Shown here piece after piece: positions 42,587 through 53,350 of a stretch of DNA of 64,000 bases (its first letter is position 1; every line of letters starts with the position of its first letter). The stretch lies in assembly GCF_027213715.1 (NCBI RefSeq), contig NZ_JAPWGM010000002.1, forward strand, positions 434,001 to 498,000. The letters are read 5' to 3'. This stretch comes from Pedobacter punctiformis (GTDB lineage: Bacteria > Bacteroidota > Bacteroidia > Sphingobacteriales > Sphingobacteriaceae). The notes below the pieces were generated by a model. The model searched no databases, was not told the origin of the DNA, and saw nothing but the letters and a program-made list of their open reading frames with translations. The position numbers were made by a program, and so were the translations under genes.

Positions 42587-43861
42587 ATGAAAAAAACGCT
42601 TTTCTATTTATTTTTCCTGTTCCTGCCTTATGCTTCGTTTTCGCAGCAGGTATTTATTAAAGTCAAACCTCAAAATTTAAAATCTGATGTCGCATTTGGT
42701 GAGCCTTCGCCCAGCGTTGCATTTTTTGGTATTGATGATGAAACCGATACTTTTAAAAAACATAAAGCCAATATAAAAAATGTTAATGCCTACTTTGGAC
42801 CTGTATATGATAGTTTTCCGATATTTGATATTGGAAGCGGAAAATTGATTGAGTATCAAAACAAATCAGGGAAATATTTTTTCTACAGGGTAAATACGAA
42901 GAAACCTTTTGGGATGGTTATTTCAAATGGTAAAGATCAGCCCATAATGGTCAATACTCCGGATGCTTATTTAAAAACGATTAAAACCTACCTCAATATC
43001 GCAAATCCAGATTATCTTATTCCAAAAACGCTCGATGCCAACAATCAAAAAAGTGCACAGGTTGAGATGGAAGCCATTATGAAATCTACTTTTGTACCTG
43101 ATCAAAAATATGCTGAATCACTTTTAAAAAACGCTAATACAGTACATTATACAAAGCCATCTAAAGCAGAACAGGAGTTAAACTGTAATTGTCTTAAAAA
43201 GGTATATCATATGTATAAGGATAGCTTAATGAAGGAAGAAACTGCCCAATCTATGGAATATATTTACAATGATAAGAAACAGTATCTTGCTACCATTAAT
43301 TATACAGATGGAAAACCATCGGGCACTATAAAGTACATTCGTAATCCTAATGGCTTAATTAATAAAATGGTTATGGATTATGGAAATTCTTCTTCTGAAG
43401 TTCGCTTTATTTATGAAAAGGATAAATTCCATACGATATCGATGGATGGTGCAAAGCCTGATAACTATGAAACTTTTTTTCTGAATGATCAGATGCAATG
43501 TGTACGCAGACTTTCGAAAAGAAATGATGGAAGTTTGATTTGGGACATCAGTTATGTATACGATAAATTTGGACGATTGGTACGGGAAGCTCAAACGGAT
43601 AGCGAAACGATTTACACTTACAAAAGTGATCAGGACGACGTATTTTCTCAATTTGAAGTTTATACTTTAAATCCCAGAAAATTGAGTATCAGTAATCAGA
43701 TTATCCGCGAGAAAAATAAACAGACTTTTCTGGGCAGAGACGGCAATTTAAAACCAACCATGAAACACATTACCATTAACACAGATAATTGTACTTTTAA
43801 AACCTATGCTTACGATGCCAATAATAACCTGAATTATTTTATAGTGATTAAGTGCAAATAA
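42587..43861 (+). CDS. Hypothetical exported protein with YD-repeat-like segments
   Basis: A 424-residue protein with a signal peptide (MKKTLFYLFFLFLPYASFSQ). The C-terminal half has strand repeats of the form YNDKKQYLATINYTDGKPSGTIKYI and YDKFGRLVREAQ, as in MORN/YD-type beta repeats. Motif LNCNCLKKVY near residue 202 holds two Cys. I do not recognise a family. It probably functions in the periplasm. Its distance to the upstream lipoprotein gene is 71 bases, so co-transcription is possible. Confidence 0.7.
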   Translation: MKKTLFYLFFLFLPYASFSQQVFIKVKPQNLKSDVAFGEPSPSVAFFGIDDETDTFKKHKANIKNVNAYFGPVYDSFPIFDIGSGKLIEYQNKSGKYFFYRVNTKKPFGMVISNGKDQPIMVNTPDAYLKTIKTYLNIANPDYLIPKTLDANNQKSAQVEMEAIMKSTFVPDQKYAESLLKNANTVHYTKPSKAEQELNCNCLKKVYHMYKDSLMKEETAQSMEYIYNDKKQYLATINYTDGKPSGTIKYIRNPNGLINKMVMDYGNSSSEVRFIYEKDKFHTISMDGAKPDNYETFFLNDQMQCVRRLSKRNDGSLIWDISYVYDKFGRLVREAQTDSETIYTYKSDQDDVFSQFEVYTLNPRKLSISNQIIREKNKQTFLGRDGNLKPTMKHITINTDNCTFKTYAYDANNNLNYFIVIKCK

Positions 43862-44102
43862 GCACTGTTGGCTAAAGTTTATTTTTTGAAATCATGCATC
43901 AGTTAAATGACTTTTTCTGATTGATTATTTTTAATTTTCGATAGCAAATGGCTTAAAAAGGCAGTTTTAATCCTAAAATCATTAGTGGATTGTTTAAAAA
44001 GAAGAATTATTTTTTGAAGCTACCTCCTACTTTACTGAATTACACAACTTTATCATATTTAAAATAATTAATTTTATAGCGAATAGAAACCGGTAATTTT
44101 CT
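43862..44102. other. Intergenic region upstream of pyrG
   Basis: AT-rich, with no reading frame of note, no tRNA and no clear hairpin. It ends at the pyrG promoter box. Confidence 0.4.
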
Positions 44103-44162
44103 TACCTTTGTATCCCGTACAAAAAGCAGCAATTTTTGCATCTGCTGTAAAAAATCACAATC
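44103..44162 (+). promoter_or_regulatory. pyrG promoter and leader with hairpin
   Basis: TACCTTTG at 44103-44110 fits TAnnTTTG. The next bases, TATCCCG, place a run of C at the likely transcription start. The leader then has AGCAG pairing with CTGCT around TTTTTGCAT just before the ATG at 44163. A CTP-responsive start is an inference. Confidence 0.4.
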
Positions 44163-45779
44163 ATGACTAAGTATATTTTTGTTACGGGCGGTGTTACTTC
44201 CTCATTAGGTAAGGGCATCATTTCCGCTTCTTTAGCTAAACTTTTACAGGCACGTGGCTACCGTGTAACCATTCAAAAATTCGATCCGTATATTAATATC
44301 GATCCGGGAACATTAAACCCTTACGAGCACGGCGAATGTTTTGTTACCGAAGATGGTGCTGAAACCGATTTAGATCTTGGTCACTATGAGCGTTTCTTAA
44401 ATGTACCAACTTCTCAGGCAAACAACATAACCACCGGACGTATTTACCAAAATGTGATTAACAAAGAGCGCAAAGGTGAATATTTAGGAAAAACGGTTCA
44501 GGTTGTACCTCACATTACCGATGAGATTAAACGCAACATGCGCATTTTAGGCGAAAGTGGTGATTATGATATCGTAATTACTGAATTGGGTGGTACTGTT
44601 GGCGATATTGAGTCCCTTCCTTTTATTGAGGCTGTACGTCAATTTAAGTGGGAAGAAGGCAGCACCAATGCCATTGTAATTCATTTAACTTTAGTACCTT
44701 ACTTAGCAGCTGCCGGAGAGTTAAAAACCAAACCTACACAACACTCTGTTAAAGCATTACTGGAGTACGGTATTCAACCGGATATCCTTGTTTGCAGAAC
44801 CGAGCACCACATTAGCCCGGAAATCAGAAAAAAAATCGCATTATTTTGTAACGTTAACATCAACGCCGTAGTCGAATCAATGGATGCAGCTACAATTTAT
44901 GATGTGCCATTGCTGATGTTAAAAGAGCAATTGGATAAAACTGTTTTAGCAAAATTAAAATTACCTACTAAAAACGAGCCGAACCTTGAAAACTGGAAAG
45001 ACTTTTTAGGCAGACTAAAAAATCCTACGGCTGAAGTTAGAATTGGTTTGGTTGGTAAATATGTTGAATTACCCGATGCTTATAAATCAATTATAGAATC
45101 TTTTATACACGCTGGTTCTAAAAATGAATGTAAAGTAAAAGTAGAATATATTCACTCTGAAGGTATTTTTCCTGATAATGTAAAAGAGAAATTAGGACAT
45201 TTACACGGTGTTTTAGTGGCTCCTGGTTTTGGTAGCCGTGGTATTGAGGGTAAAATTGATACCATTAAATACGTAAGAGAGCATAACATTCCGTTTTTTG
45301 GTATTTGCCTGGGTATGCAATGTGCAGTAATTGAATTTGGCCGTAATGTTTTAGGCTTAAAAGATGCACACACAACAGAAATTGAAGAAAAAGCAGCTAA
45401 TCCGGTAATTAACATGATGGAAGAGCAGAAAAAAATTACAAATAAAGGAGGAACCATGCGTTTAGGTTCTTACCCTTGCGATATTAAAAAAGGTACAAAA
45501 GCTTTTGCAATTTATGGCAAACAGCACATTAACGAGCGTCACCGCCACCGTTATGAGTTTAATAATGATTATTTAAAACAATACGAAGAGGCTGGTATGA
45601 TTGCCTCTGGAATGAATCCTGAATCGAATTTAGTGGAAATTGTGGAGCTTAAAAACCATCCTTTTTTCGTTGGCGGCCAGTTTCACCCTGAATTAAAATC
45701 AACAGTTGCTAATCCTCACCCACTTTTTGTTAAATTTGTGGCCGCTGCAATGGAGTATGCGAAGAAGAAAACCAATTAA
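44163..45779 (+). CDS. pyrG: CTP synthase
   Basis: A 538-residue enzyme that aminates UTP to CTP with glutamine. The synthase domain begins [19 protein letters not shown], with the Mg/ATP motif [19 protein letters not shown] near 40. The glutaminase domain has the nucleophile Cys in [11 protein letters not shown] near 385 and His/Glu in GGQFHPE near 500. It is a complete standard enzyme. yidC follows 20 bases downstream. Confidence 0.97.
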   Translation: MTKYIFVTGGVTSSLGKGIISASLAKLLQARGYRVTIQKFDPYINIDPGTLNPYEHGECFVTEDGAETDLDLGHYERFLNVPTSQANNITTGRIYQNVINKERKGEYLGKTVQVVPHITDEIKRNMRILGESGDYDIVITELGGTVGDIESLPFIEAVRQFKWEEGSTNAIVIHLTLVPYLAAAGELKTKPTQHSVKALLEYGIQPDILVCRTEHHISPEIRKKIALFCNVNINAVVESMDAATIYDVPLLMLKEQLDKTVLAKLKLPTKNEPNLENWKDFLGRLKNPTAEVRIGLVGKYVELPDAYKSIIESFIHAGSKNECKVKVEYIHSEGIFPDNVKEKLGHLHGVLVAPGFGSRGIEGKIDTIKYVREHNIPFFGICLGMQCAVIEFGRNVLGLKDAHTTEIEEKAANPVINMMEEQKKITNKGGTMRLGSYPCDIKKGTKAFAIYGKQHINERHRHRYEFNNDYLKQYEEAGMIASGMNPESNLVEIVELKNHPFFVGGQFHPELKSTVANPHPLFVKFVAAAMEYAKKKTN

Positions 45780-45799
45780 AAGCAGTATAAACAACAATA

Positions 45800-47605
45800 A
45801 TGGATAGAAATACCTTCACAGGACTGTTCCTGATTATGATCATTTTGGCAGGATCATTCTACTTTTTAAAGCCAAATACAGCTGATGTAAAAAAAGAGCA
45901 GGCAAGAATTGACTCTGCAAAAACAGCTGATTCATTAAAAAAGATCGGGATTAACCCAATACAAAAAGATACCGTTTCAGCAGCAGCAATTACGCCTGCA
46001 GTAGATTCATCAGCTTTAAAAGGTCCTTTTGGAACAGCTTTAAGTGGCACTGTATCTAATTCTGTATTAGAAAACGAAAACTTATTAATCACTTTCAGTA
46101 ATAAAGGTGGTAAAATATCTTCAGTACAAGTTAAAGGTCAGAAAACGTTTAATGGCAAGCCCTTAATTTTATTTGATGGCAACCAGAATAAATTTGGCTT
46201 AAACTTAAATGCTGCTGGAAAAGTAATTAATACAAACGATTTATTTTTTGTACCAACCAAAACAGGCAATACTTTAAGCATGCGTGCTAATTATGGTGCA
46301 AACCAATATGTAGAGTACGTTTATGATTTAAAAGGGCTAAGTAACAAAGTTGGTTTCAAAATTAATTTAGTGGGTTTACAACAGATTATTTCCGGTAATA
46401 ATATCGGTTTAAACTGGGAAGCTACTTTATTACAGCAAGAAAAATCGATTGAAAGCGAGCATCGTTATTCTGCACCTTACTACAAATACGTAAATGGCGA
46501 TGTGGATCACCTTAGTGTATCTAAAGATGAGAAAGAAGATCTTGCCAAAGGCAAAATCCAATGGTTTTCGTTTAAACAACACTTTTTCTCTGCTGCTTTA
46601 ATTGATAAAAATGGTTTCGAAAAAGGAAGTTTAGAGGTTAAAATCCCAACTGCACCTGGTCAGATTAAATTTTATGCGGCAAATATGCAATTGCCTTACA
46701 ATCATTTAGCTGCTCAGAGTTATGATATGGAGTTTTACTTCGGAACGAATAAATTCTCTACTTTACAGGATCAGGGTTATGACCTTGAAAAACAAGTGGA
46801 TTTAGGCTACTGGCCATTAAAATATGTAAACCGTTTCATTGTATTACCTGTATTTAACCTTTTAGAGCGTTTTAACTGGGGTTATGGTTTAATTATTTTC
46901 GCATTAACCATTCTTTTAAAGCTGGCTTTATCTCCCCTTACTTACAAGTCGTATTTATCAATGGCTAAAATGAGGGTTTTAAAACCTGAAATGGATGAAA
47001 TCAAAGCAAAAGTAGGCGAAGATAATCCAACATTGGTGCAACAGGAATATTTAAAATTATACAAGAAGGCCGGTGTAAATCCGCTCGGGGGTTGTTTACC
47101 AATGGTTTTACAATTACCACTGGTTATGGCGTTCTTCTTCTTCTTCCCTAACTTATTTGAGTTACGCGGAGAGAGTTTCCTTTGGATGAAAGATTTATCA
47201 ACTTATGATGAGTTTATCCGCTTTGGGGTAAAGTTGCCTTTCATTGGTGATCACTTAAGTTTAATGTGCGTATTGATGACCATCTCTACCTTAATTATGA
47301 CTTATTTCAACAACCAGGTATCAGGTGCTACGGGTCAGATGAAATATATCGGTTATATTATGCCGGTTATTTTCTTAGGGGTGTTAAACAGTTATCCTTC
47401 GGGCTTAAACTATTATTACTTCTTAGCCAACTTAATGACTTTCGGTCAGCAGTTCTTAATTCGTAAAATGGTTGATGATGATAAGATTCATGCTTTAATT
47501 CAACAAAATAAAGCGAGACCAGCCGATGAGAAAAAGAAAAAATCAAAATTTCAGCAACGTTTAGACGATTACATGCGTCAACAACAGCAACAACCTAAAA
47601 AATAA
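45800..47605 (+). CDS. yidC: Membrane protein insertase YidC
   Basis: A 601-residue insertase. An N-terminal transmembrane helix (residues 5-22) is followed by a large periplasmic beta domain (about 60-350) with QNKFGLNLN and HRYSAPYYKYVNGD segments. The 60-kDa inner-membrane domain (about 360-575) has five transmembrane helices and the conserved GYGLIIFALTILLKLALSPL strand and GCLPMVLQLPLVMAFFFFFPN. The basic, Gln-rich C-terminus (KKKKSKFQQRLDDYMRQQQQQ) can contact the ribosome. A terminator follows. Confidence 0.96.
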   Translation: MDRNTFTGLFLIMIILAGSFYFLKPNTADVKKEQARIDSAKTADSLKKIGINPIQKDTVSAAAITPAVDSSALKGPFGTALSGTVSNSVLENENLLITFSNKGGKISSVQVKGQKTFNGKPLILFDGNQNKFGLNLNAAGKVINTNDLFFVPTKTGNTLSMRANYGANQYVEYVYDLKGLSNKVGFKINLVGLQQIISGNNIGLNWEATLLQQEKSIESEHRYSAPYYKYVNGDVDHLSVSKDEKEDLAKGKIQWFSFKQHFFSAALIDKNGFEKGSLEVKIPTAPGQIKFYAANMQLPYNHLAAQSYDMEFYFGTNKFSTLQDQGYDLEKQVDLGYWPLKYVNRFIVLPVFNLLERFNWGYGLIIFALTILLKLALSPLTYKSYLSMAKMRVLKPEMDEIKAKVGEDNPTLVQQEYLKLYKKAGVNPLGGCLPMVLQLPLVMAFFFFFPNLFELRGESFLWMKDLSTYDEFIRFGVKLPFIGDHLSLMCVLMTISTLIMTYFNNQVSGATGQMKYIGYIMPVIFLGVLNSYPSGLNYYYFLANLMTFGQQFLIRKMVDDDKIHALIQQNKARPADEKKKKSKFQQRLDDYMRQQQQQPKK

Positions 47606-47610
47606 AAGAA

Positions 47611-47635
47611 AAGCACCGGAAACGGTGCTTTTTTT
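47611..47635 (+). terminator. Intrinsic terminator of the pyrG-yidC operon
   Basis: AAGCACCG (47611-47618) pairs with CGGTGCTT (47623-47630) around the tetraloop GAAA, followed by T5. Confidence 0.9.
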
Positions 47636-47761
47636 AGTTAAAGGGTTATTTTAGCCAAAAACATTTCTTTTTGTAAAATTTGACGTACATCTTTCCGATT
47701 AAGCTAAAATTTTCCAATTTTTAAAGATTAAATCAACCAACAAATTATTTAACTCCTCCAA

Positions 47762-50620
47762 ATGCATAAAAAACTTACTTTATTACTTCTTGTAGTTGTA
47801 AATTTTGCTTACGCACAAAAGAAACCGCTTGATCATTCTGTTTATGATACCTGGGAATCTGTTGGCGCCAAACAACTATCCAATAATGGACAATGGGCCA
47901 TGTACAGTATTTTACAACAGGAAGGTGATGCCAACCTGTTTATATCAAATTTAAAAACAAATACAAAACTGACGATACCACGCGGTACAAATGCAGACTT
48001 TAGCAGCGATTCTAAATTTGCGGCTTTTGGTATTCGTGCTTTTAATAAAGATATTCGCCAGGCAAAAATTAAAAAGAAAAAACCCGATGAAATGCCTAAA
48101 GACTCATTGGGTATTGCAAACTTAACCACGAATACGATTACCAAGGTAGCCAGGGTAAAATCTTTCAAATTTCCAGAAGAAGGTTCAGGATTTTTAGCTT
48201 ATCAGCTGGAAAAACTGGATACGGCTAAAAAAGTTACTCCGGCAACTAAAAAAGATTCGGATATTGATTTTGCAGACGATGAACCTGGTGCTGCAGGAAA
48301 AAAGAACGAAGAAGGAACAGACTTGATCGTTAAAAATCTTTTAACCGGGGTTGACAAAACCTATAAATTTGTAACAGATTATGCTTTCAGTAAAGATGGC
48401 AAGCAACTTATTTTCGCTTGCAGCGGATCTAAAAAAGATAAAACAGCGCCTCAGGGTGTATTTCTGCTAAGCACAGAAAAAGGCACACTTAAAACTTTGG
48501 TTAAAGGTAAAGGAAACTTCAAAAACTTTGCTTTTGATGAAGAAAGTGAGCATGTAGCTTTTGTTGGTGAGCAAAGTCCTGAAAAACAGGAAATCAAAAA
48601 CTTCAATGTTTATTACAATTCTTTAACTTTAGATACCGCTCAAACTATTGTGGACTATGATATGCCGGGGTTACCAGCAAAATGGTCGGTAAGTGGCGAT
48701 GCGAATGTGAAATTCAGCAAAGACGGTAAAAAATTATTTTTTGGCATTGCCCCTGTTAAAAAAGCCAAAGACACCACTATTGTTGATTTTGAAGTGGCTA
48801 AAGTTGATGTTTGGAATTACAAAGATGATTATTTGCAACCTATGCAATTGAAAAATGCAGATAAGGAAAGCAAAAGAAGTTATTTATCTGTAATTGATGT
48901 TTACAGCAGTGACCCGAAAGTGATTGCATTGACGGATTTGACTTTACCAGAAGCTACCATTGTGCATGATGGCAATGCAGATTTTGTTTTGGCATCAACA
49001 GATTTTGGACGCAGAATTGAAACCCAGTGGAGTGGTTCTACCTCAAAGGATTATTATCTTGTTGATACTAAAAATGGTCAGCGCAAAAAGATTATCGAAA
49101 ACTTAAATGGTTATGCAACGGCATCTCCTGGCGGTAATTACATTTTATCTTTTGATAGAAAAACAGGCAACTGGTCTAGTTATAGCATTGCTACCGGAAA
49201 AAGTATTGTTTTAAACAGTGGCTTAAATGTAAAGTTTGTTGATGAAGAAAACGATGTACCGGATTTACCAAGTGCTTATGGCCTTGCTACCTGGACAGAA
49301 GAGGATAAAGCTGTTTTGATTAATGACAGATACGATATCTGGTCTTTCTCTCCGGATGGAAAATCGCAGCCTAAAAACATCACTAATGGCTTTGGCAGGG
49401 ACAATAAAATCACTTTCAGATACGAAAAAACAGAACAACCTAACAGATTTGAAAGAAACAGTGCTGATAAATTTGTAAAAGCGAATGAGCTGATTTGGTT
49501 AAATGGTTTTAATAACGTAACTAAAGAAAATGGTTTTTACCGCAAAAACGTGGGTACTATTAAAAACCCTGATTTAGTAATTATGTCTAAAGCCAAGTAC
49601 TCTAATTTGGTTAAAGCTAAAGATGCAGACCTTTACATTTATGATAAGGGAAGTTATGTAGAATCGCCTAACGTTTATGTAACCAGCGATTTTAAAACAG
49701 AAAGCAAATTGACAAATACCAATCCTCAGCAGCAAAATTATAACTGGGGAACAGCCGAACTGGTAAAATGGACAACTCCAAAAGGCCATCAGGCAGAAGG
49801 TATTTTATATAAACCGGAGAATTTTGATCCAAATAAAAAACACCCGATGATTGCTTATTTCTATGAGAAATTATCAGATGGTTTATATGGTTATCAGGCG
49901 CCTGCTCCTACGCCTTCACGCTTAAATATTTCTTTCTTTGTAAGCAACGGATATTTAGTTTTTGCACCGGATATTAGTTATGAAACTGGTCATCCCGGAC
50001 AATCTGCTGTTGAATATATCAATTCAGGTGTGGAGAGTTTAAAGAAAAACAGCTGGGTTGATGGAAGCAAAATTGGCATCCAGGGACAAAGCTGGGGCGG
50101 TTATCAGGTTGCTTATTTAATTACACAAAATAATATGTATGCGGCTGCATGGGCTGGTGCGCCGGTTGCCAATATGACTTCTGCCTATGGCGGTATCCGT
50201 TGGGAAAGTGGTATGAACCGTCAGTTTCAATACGAAAAAACACAAAGTAGAATTGGCGCTACGCTTTGGGAAAAACCTGAATTGTATATCGAAAATTCGC
50301 CTTTATTTATGTTCCCGAAAGTAAATACACCAGTTGTGGTGATGGCAAACGATGCTGATGGAGCTGTGCCCTGGTACCAGGGAATTGAAATGTTTACGGG
50401 TTTACGCCGCTTGGGCAAACCGGTTTGGATGTTAAACTATAATGGAGAAGCACATAACCTGGTTCAACGCCAAAACCGTAAGGATATTCAAATTCGCGAA
50501 CAGCAGTTCTTCGATTATTACCTTAAAGGGGCTAAAGCACCGGCATGGATGACATCTGGTATTCCGGCAACAGAAAAAGGAAAAACATGGGGTTTTGAAT
50601 TAACAGATAATAAACCTTAA
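47762..50620 (+). CDS. Secreted S9-family prolyl oligopeptidase-like serine peptidase
   Basis: A 952-residue peptidase. A signal peptide occupies residues 1-19. The long N-terminal region (about 30-630) is a WD/beta-propeller-like domain as in dipeptidyl peptidase IV relatives. The C-terminal alpha/beta hydrolase carries the nucleophile Ser777 in GQSWGGYQV, an acid in MANDADGAVPW near residue 865, and the His in GEAHNLV near 900. It probably cleaves proline-containing peptides in the periplasm. It is transcribed alone. Confidence 0.93.
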   Translation: MHKKLTLLLLVVVNFAYAQKKPLDHSVYDTWESVGAKQLSNNGQWAMYSILQQEGDANLFISNLKTNTKLTIPRGTNADFSSDSKFAAFGIRAFNKDIRQAKIKKKKPDEMPKDSLGIANLTTNTITKVARVKSFKFPEEGSGFLAYQLEKLDTAKKVTPATKKDSDIDFADDEPGAAGKKNEEGTDLIVKNLLTGVDKTYKFVTDYAFSKDGKQLIFACSGSKKDKTAPQGVFLLSTEKGTLKTLVKGKGNFKNFAFDEESEHVAFVGEQSPEKQEIKNFNVYYNSLTLDTAQTIVDYDMPGLPAKWSVSGDANVKFSKDGKKLFFGIAPVKKAKDTTIVDFEVAKVDVWNYKDDYLQPMQLKNADKESKRSYLSVIDVYSSDPKVIALTDLTLPEATIVHDGNADFVLASTDFGRRIETQWSGSTSKDYYLVDTKNGQRKKIIENLNGYATASPGGNYILSFDRKTGNWSSYSIATGKSIVLNSGLNVKFVDEENDVPDLPSAYGLATWTEEDKAVLINDRYDIWSFSPDGKSQPKNITNGFGRDNKITFRYEKTEQPNRFERNSADKFVKANELIWLNGFNNVTKENGFYRKNVGTIKNPDLVIMSKAKYSNLVKAKDADLYIYDKGSYVESPNVYVTSDFKTESKLTNTNPQQQNYNWGTAELVKWTTPKGHQAEGILYKPENFDPNKKHPMIAYFYEKLSDGLYGYQAPAPTPSRLNISFFVSNGYLVFAPDISYETGHPGQSAVEYINSGVESLKKNSWVDGSKIGIQGQSWGGYQVAYLITQNNMYAAAWAGAPVANMTSAYGGIRWESGMNRQFQYEKTQSRIGATLWEKPELYIENSPLFMFPKVNTPVVVMANDADGAVPWYQGIEMFTGLRRLGKPVWMLNYNGEAHNLVQRQNRKDIQIREQQFFDYYLKGAKAPAWMTSGIPATEKGKTWGFELTDNKP

Positions 50621-50645
50621 GTAAAATACTGAGCTTAATTAAATA

Positions 50646-50716
50646 GATCCTTCGCTACACTCGGAATGACAGATAATTTAATACATTTTGTTATTCTGAG
50701 CGTAGCAAAGAATCTT
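50646..50716. repeat. Interspersed palindromic repeat
   Basis: GATCCTTCGCTACACTCGG then AATGACA, and TGTTATTCTGAGCGTAGC then AAAGAATC, are opposed arms about 20 bases apart. This is the common intergenic palindrome of Bacteroidota. It can fold as a large stem and may serve as a terminator for the flanking convergent genes. Confidence 0.7.
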
Positions 50717-50763
50717 CAAGCTATAAAACCTAGCACAGTTTTACCTGTGACCACAATTTTAAC

Positions 50764-51477
50764 TTAAAAATTCAATTTTAAAATATCAAAGTTCTTAAAA
50801 TCAAATATCATCAACCCTTTTTGTTCATAAGTTCCTAAAACAATTTGTAAAGCAACATTAGCCATATACAAACCCAACAAACCCGGAACAACACCCACTA
50901 CGCCATTTAAACTACAGGAAGGTGCTTCATCAGGATGGGGGGCATCAGGATAAATATCTCTTAAATTTTTACCGTTTTTATAATTAAATACGGCCAGCTG
51001 CGCTTCGTAATTCAAAATACTGCCATAAACCAGAGGTTTATTAAGTGCCATGCAAACATCATTAACGAGGTACCTTGTTGCAAAATTATCAGATCCATCT
51101 ATAACCAAATCAAACTGATCAATAATTTGCTCCGCATTGGTTTCATCCAGTTTTGTTTCGTAAGCAATACAATTTACATGAGGATTGGACGCCTTAACCC
51201 GACCTGCGGCAATCTGTACTTTTGCCTGACCAATATCATCCGTTCCATATAATATTTGCCTGTGCAGGTTATGTATTTCAATTTTATCAAAATCAATAAT
51301 ACCTAAAGCACCTATCCCGGAAGCGGCCAGGTATTGAATTACCGGGCAACCTAATCCACCGGCACCAATAACCAGGATTTTTGCCGTTTTAAATTTAAAC
51401 TGACCGTCCACACAAATATCTTCGAGCATAAAATGACGACTGTACCTTAACAGTTCATCTTTTGTAAACTTTTCCAT
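50764..51477 (-). CDS. thiF: ThiF/MoeB-family adenylyltransferase
   Basis: A 237-residue E1-like enzyme that adenylates the C-terminus of ThiS. The ATP motif is VIGAGGLGCPVIQYL at about residues 36-50, with IDFDKIEIHNLHRQ near 60-73, and PSCSLNGVVGVVPG near 186 is the strand after the active-site loop. Canonical zinc CxxC pairs are missing (RDIYPDAP stands where CRCLFP is usual), as in many Bacteroidota ThiF proteins. It is the last gene of the thi operon and begins at the end of thiH without a gap. Confidence 0.9.
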   Translation of the reverse strand: MEKFTKDELLRYSRHFMLEDICVDGQFKFKTAKILVIGAGGLGCPVIQYLAASGIGALGIIDFDKIEIHNLHRQILYGTDDIGQAKVQIAAGRVKASNPHVNCIAYETKLDETNAEQIIDQFDLVIDGSDNFATRYLVNDVCMALNKPLVYGSILNYEAQLAVFNYKNGKNLRDIYPDAPHPDEAPSCSLNGVVGVVPGLLGLYMANVALQIVLGTYEQKGLMIFDFKNFDILKLNF

Positions 51478-52584
51478 TTAAAATGCTTTATCCCAGTCTT
51501 TCCAAACTGCTGTATATCCTTTTTCATTAATCATCTTTTCAAATTCGCCAGGGCTTCTTTCATCACTTATTTCAAATTGAGCCAATGATTGTTCATCAGC
51601 ACAATACCCCCCAGGATTGGTTTTAGATCCCGCACTCATAGTTGTCGAGCCCAGCGTGATTAAATTATTTCTAAAGGTTTCTGTTTCACGGGTTGAGATT
51701 GAAATTTCAACTTCTTCATTAAATAACCTGTAAGCGCAAATCAGCTGTACCAATTCTTTATCCTGAATAGGATAATTAGAAATATCAACACCTTCGGCCG
51801 GACGAATCCGTGGGAAAGCAACAGAATATTTAGTTTGCCAATAGTTTTTTTGCAGGTATTCTAAATGTAAGGCGCAAAAGAAAGAATCCGTCCGCCAGTC
51901 CTCAAGACCTAATAAAACGCCCAAGCCTATTTTATGCATACTTGCTTTACCAATCCGGTCTGGTGTATCTAAGCGGTAGTAAAAGTTAGATTTTTTGCCT
52001 TTCGGATGATAATCTTTATATTTTTCTTTATGATAAGTTTCCTGATAAACCAGTACTGCATTTACACCCGCCTGCTGTAAAATTTCATATTCAGCTTCAT
52101 CAAGAGGTTGTACTTCAATGGATACATTAGAAAAATGTGGTTTAATCACCTTCAATGCGTCTAAAAAATAATCAAGATGTACGGTATGGTTAGCTTCTCC
52201 GGTTACCAGCAAAACATGGTCAAACCCCAATTTTTTAATAACATTAATTTCCTGCAGAATCTCAGCGCCGGACAAGGTTTTTCTTTTAATGCCATGCTCC
52301 ATACTAAAGCCACAATAAGTACAAATATTATTGCATTCGTTGCTTAAATACATTGGAGCAAACATTTGTATGGTTTTACCAAACCGTTTTTGGGTAATTT
52401 GATGACTAAGCTGTGCCATTTGTTCCAGATAAGGTTGCGCAGCGGGCGAAATTAAAGCTTTAAAATCTTCCAGGTTTCGCTTAGATTTTATTAAAGCAAT
52501 TTCAACATCATCTTTAGTTTTATTCAGAATTGATGCTTTAACCTCATCCCAGTTAAACTGATCAAATAAATCTTTAAAATTCAT
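51478..52584 (-). CDS. thiH: 2-iminoacetate synthase ThiH
   Basis: A 368-residue radical SAM enzyme that cleaves tyrosine to dehydroglycine for the thiazole ring. The 4Fe-4S motif is [12 protein letters not shown] at about residues 83-94 (CX3CX2C). The radical-SAM Gly motif VTGEAN and the C-terminal [10 protein letters not shown] are family features. The gene overlaps thiG by 11 bases and abuts thiF. Use of ThiH rather than ThiO is typical for anaerobically capable or facultative bacteria, which fits the lineage. Confidence 0.95.
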   Translation of the reverse strand: MNFKDLFDQFNWDEVKASILNKTKDDVEIALIKSKRNLEDFKALISPAAQPYLEQMAQLSHQITQKRFGKTIQMFAPMYLSNECNNICTYCGFSMEHGIKRKTLSGAEILQEINVIKKLGFDHVLLVTGEANHTVHLDYFLDALKVIKPHFSNVSIEVQPLDEAEYEILQQAGVNAVLVYQETYHKEKYKDYHPKGKKSNFYYRLDTPDRIGKASMHKIGLGVLLGLEDWRTDSFFCALHLEYLQKNYWQTKYSVAFPRIRPAEGVDISNYPIQDKELVQLICAYRLFNEEVEISISTRETETFRNNLITLGSTTMSAGSKTNPGGYCADEQSLAQFEISDERSPGEFEKMINEKGYTAVWKDWDKAF

Positions 52585-53350
52585 CTTCCAAAAATTGAGT
52601 TAACGGGCTTGTTGCCCTACCAAACTTTATTTTCTCTCCTAACTTACTCTCATAAGCCATTCTTCCTGCTTGTACGGCCAGTTTAAAGGCGGTAGCCATT
52701 GCAACAGGGTTACCTGCAATTGCAATCGCTGTATTTACCAATACTGCATCTGCTCCTAATTCCATTGCTAAGGCCGCATCTGATGGTGCTCCAATACCTG
52801 CATCAATAATTACAGGAACCTTACTTTGTTCTATAATAATTTCAAGAAAATCAATTGTTTTTAAACCTTTATTGCTGCCAATTGGTGATCCTAAGGGCAT
52901 AACTGCAGCTGTACCTGCATCTTCCAGTCTTTTACATAAAACCGGATCTGCATGGATATAAGGCAATATCACAAAACCCAGTTTTGCAAGTTCTTCTGTA
53001 GCTTTAAGGGTTTCAATTGGGTCAGGCATTAAATACCTGGGGTCCGGATGAATTTCGAGTTTAACCCAATTGGTCTCTAAAGCTTCTCTGGCAAGCTGAG
53101 CGGCAAACACGGCTTCTTTCGCATTACGAACCCCCGAAGTATTGGGTAGCAAGTCAACAGCAGGATGTTGCAAATGCAGAAGCAAATCGTCTGTTTCTTT
53201 TTCTAAATCCACACGTTTTAATGCTACAGTAACCAACTCAGATGCTGATGCTAAAACTGCTTCTTCCATTTGTTTTGCAGAACCAAACTTTCCGGTTCCC
53301 AAAAATAATCTTGAAGAGAAAGATTTATCGGCTATTGTTAACATTTTCAT
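52574..53350 (-). CDS. thiG: Thiazole synthase ThiG
   Basis: A 258-residue TIM-barrel enzyme that joins DXP, ThiS-thiocarboxylate and dehydroglycine into the thiazole. FLGTGKFG near residues 17-24, the active Lys in [10 protein letters not shown] near 95, and [26 protein letters not shown] near 182 are diagnostic. Start alternatives are 53350 and 53344, differing by two codons. The gene overlaps thiE upstream by 26 bases and thiH downstream. Confidence 0.95.
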   Translation of the reverse strand: MKMLTIADKSFSSRLFLGTGKFGSAKQMEEAVLASASELVTVALKRVDLEKETDDLLLHLQHPAVDLLPNTSGVRNAKEAVFAAQLAREALETNWVKLEIHPDPRYLMPDPIETLKATEELAKLGFVILPYIHADPVLCKRLEDAGTAAVMPLGSPIGSNKGLKTIDFLEIIIEQSKVPVIIDAGIGAPSDAALAMELGADAVLVNTAIAIAGNPVAMATAFKLAVQAGRMAYESKLGEKIKFGRATSPLTQFLEDEF

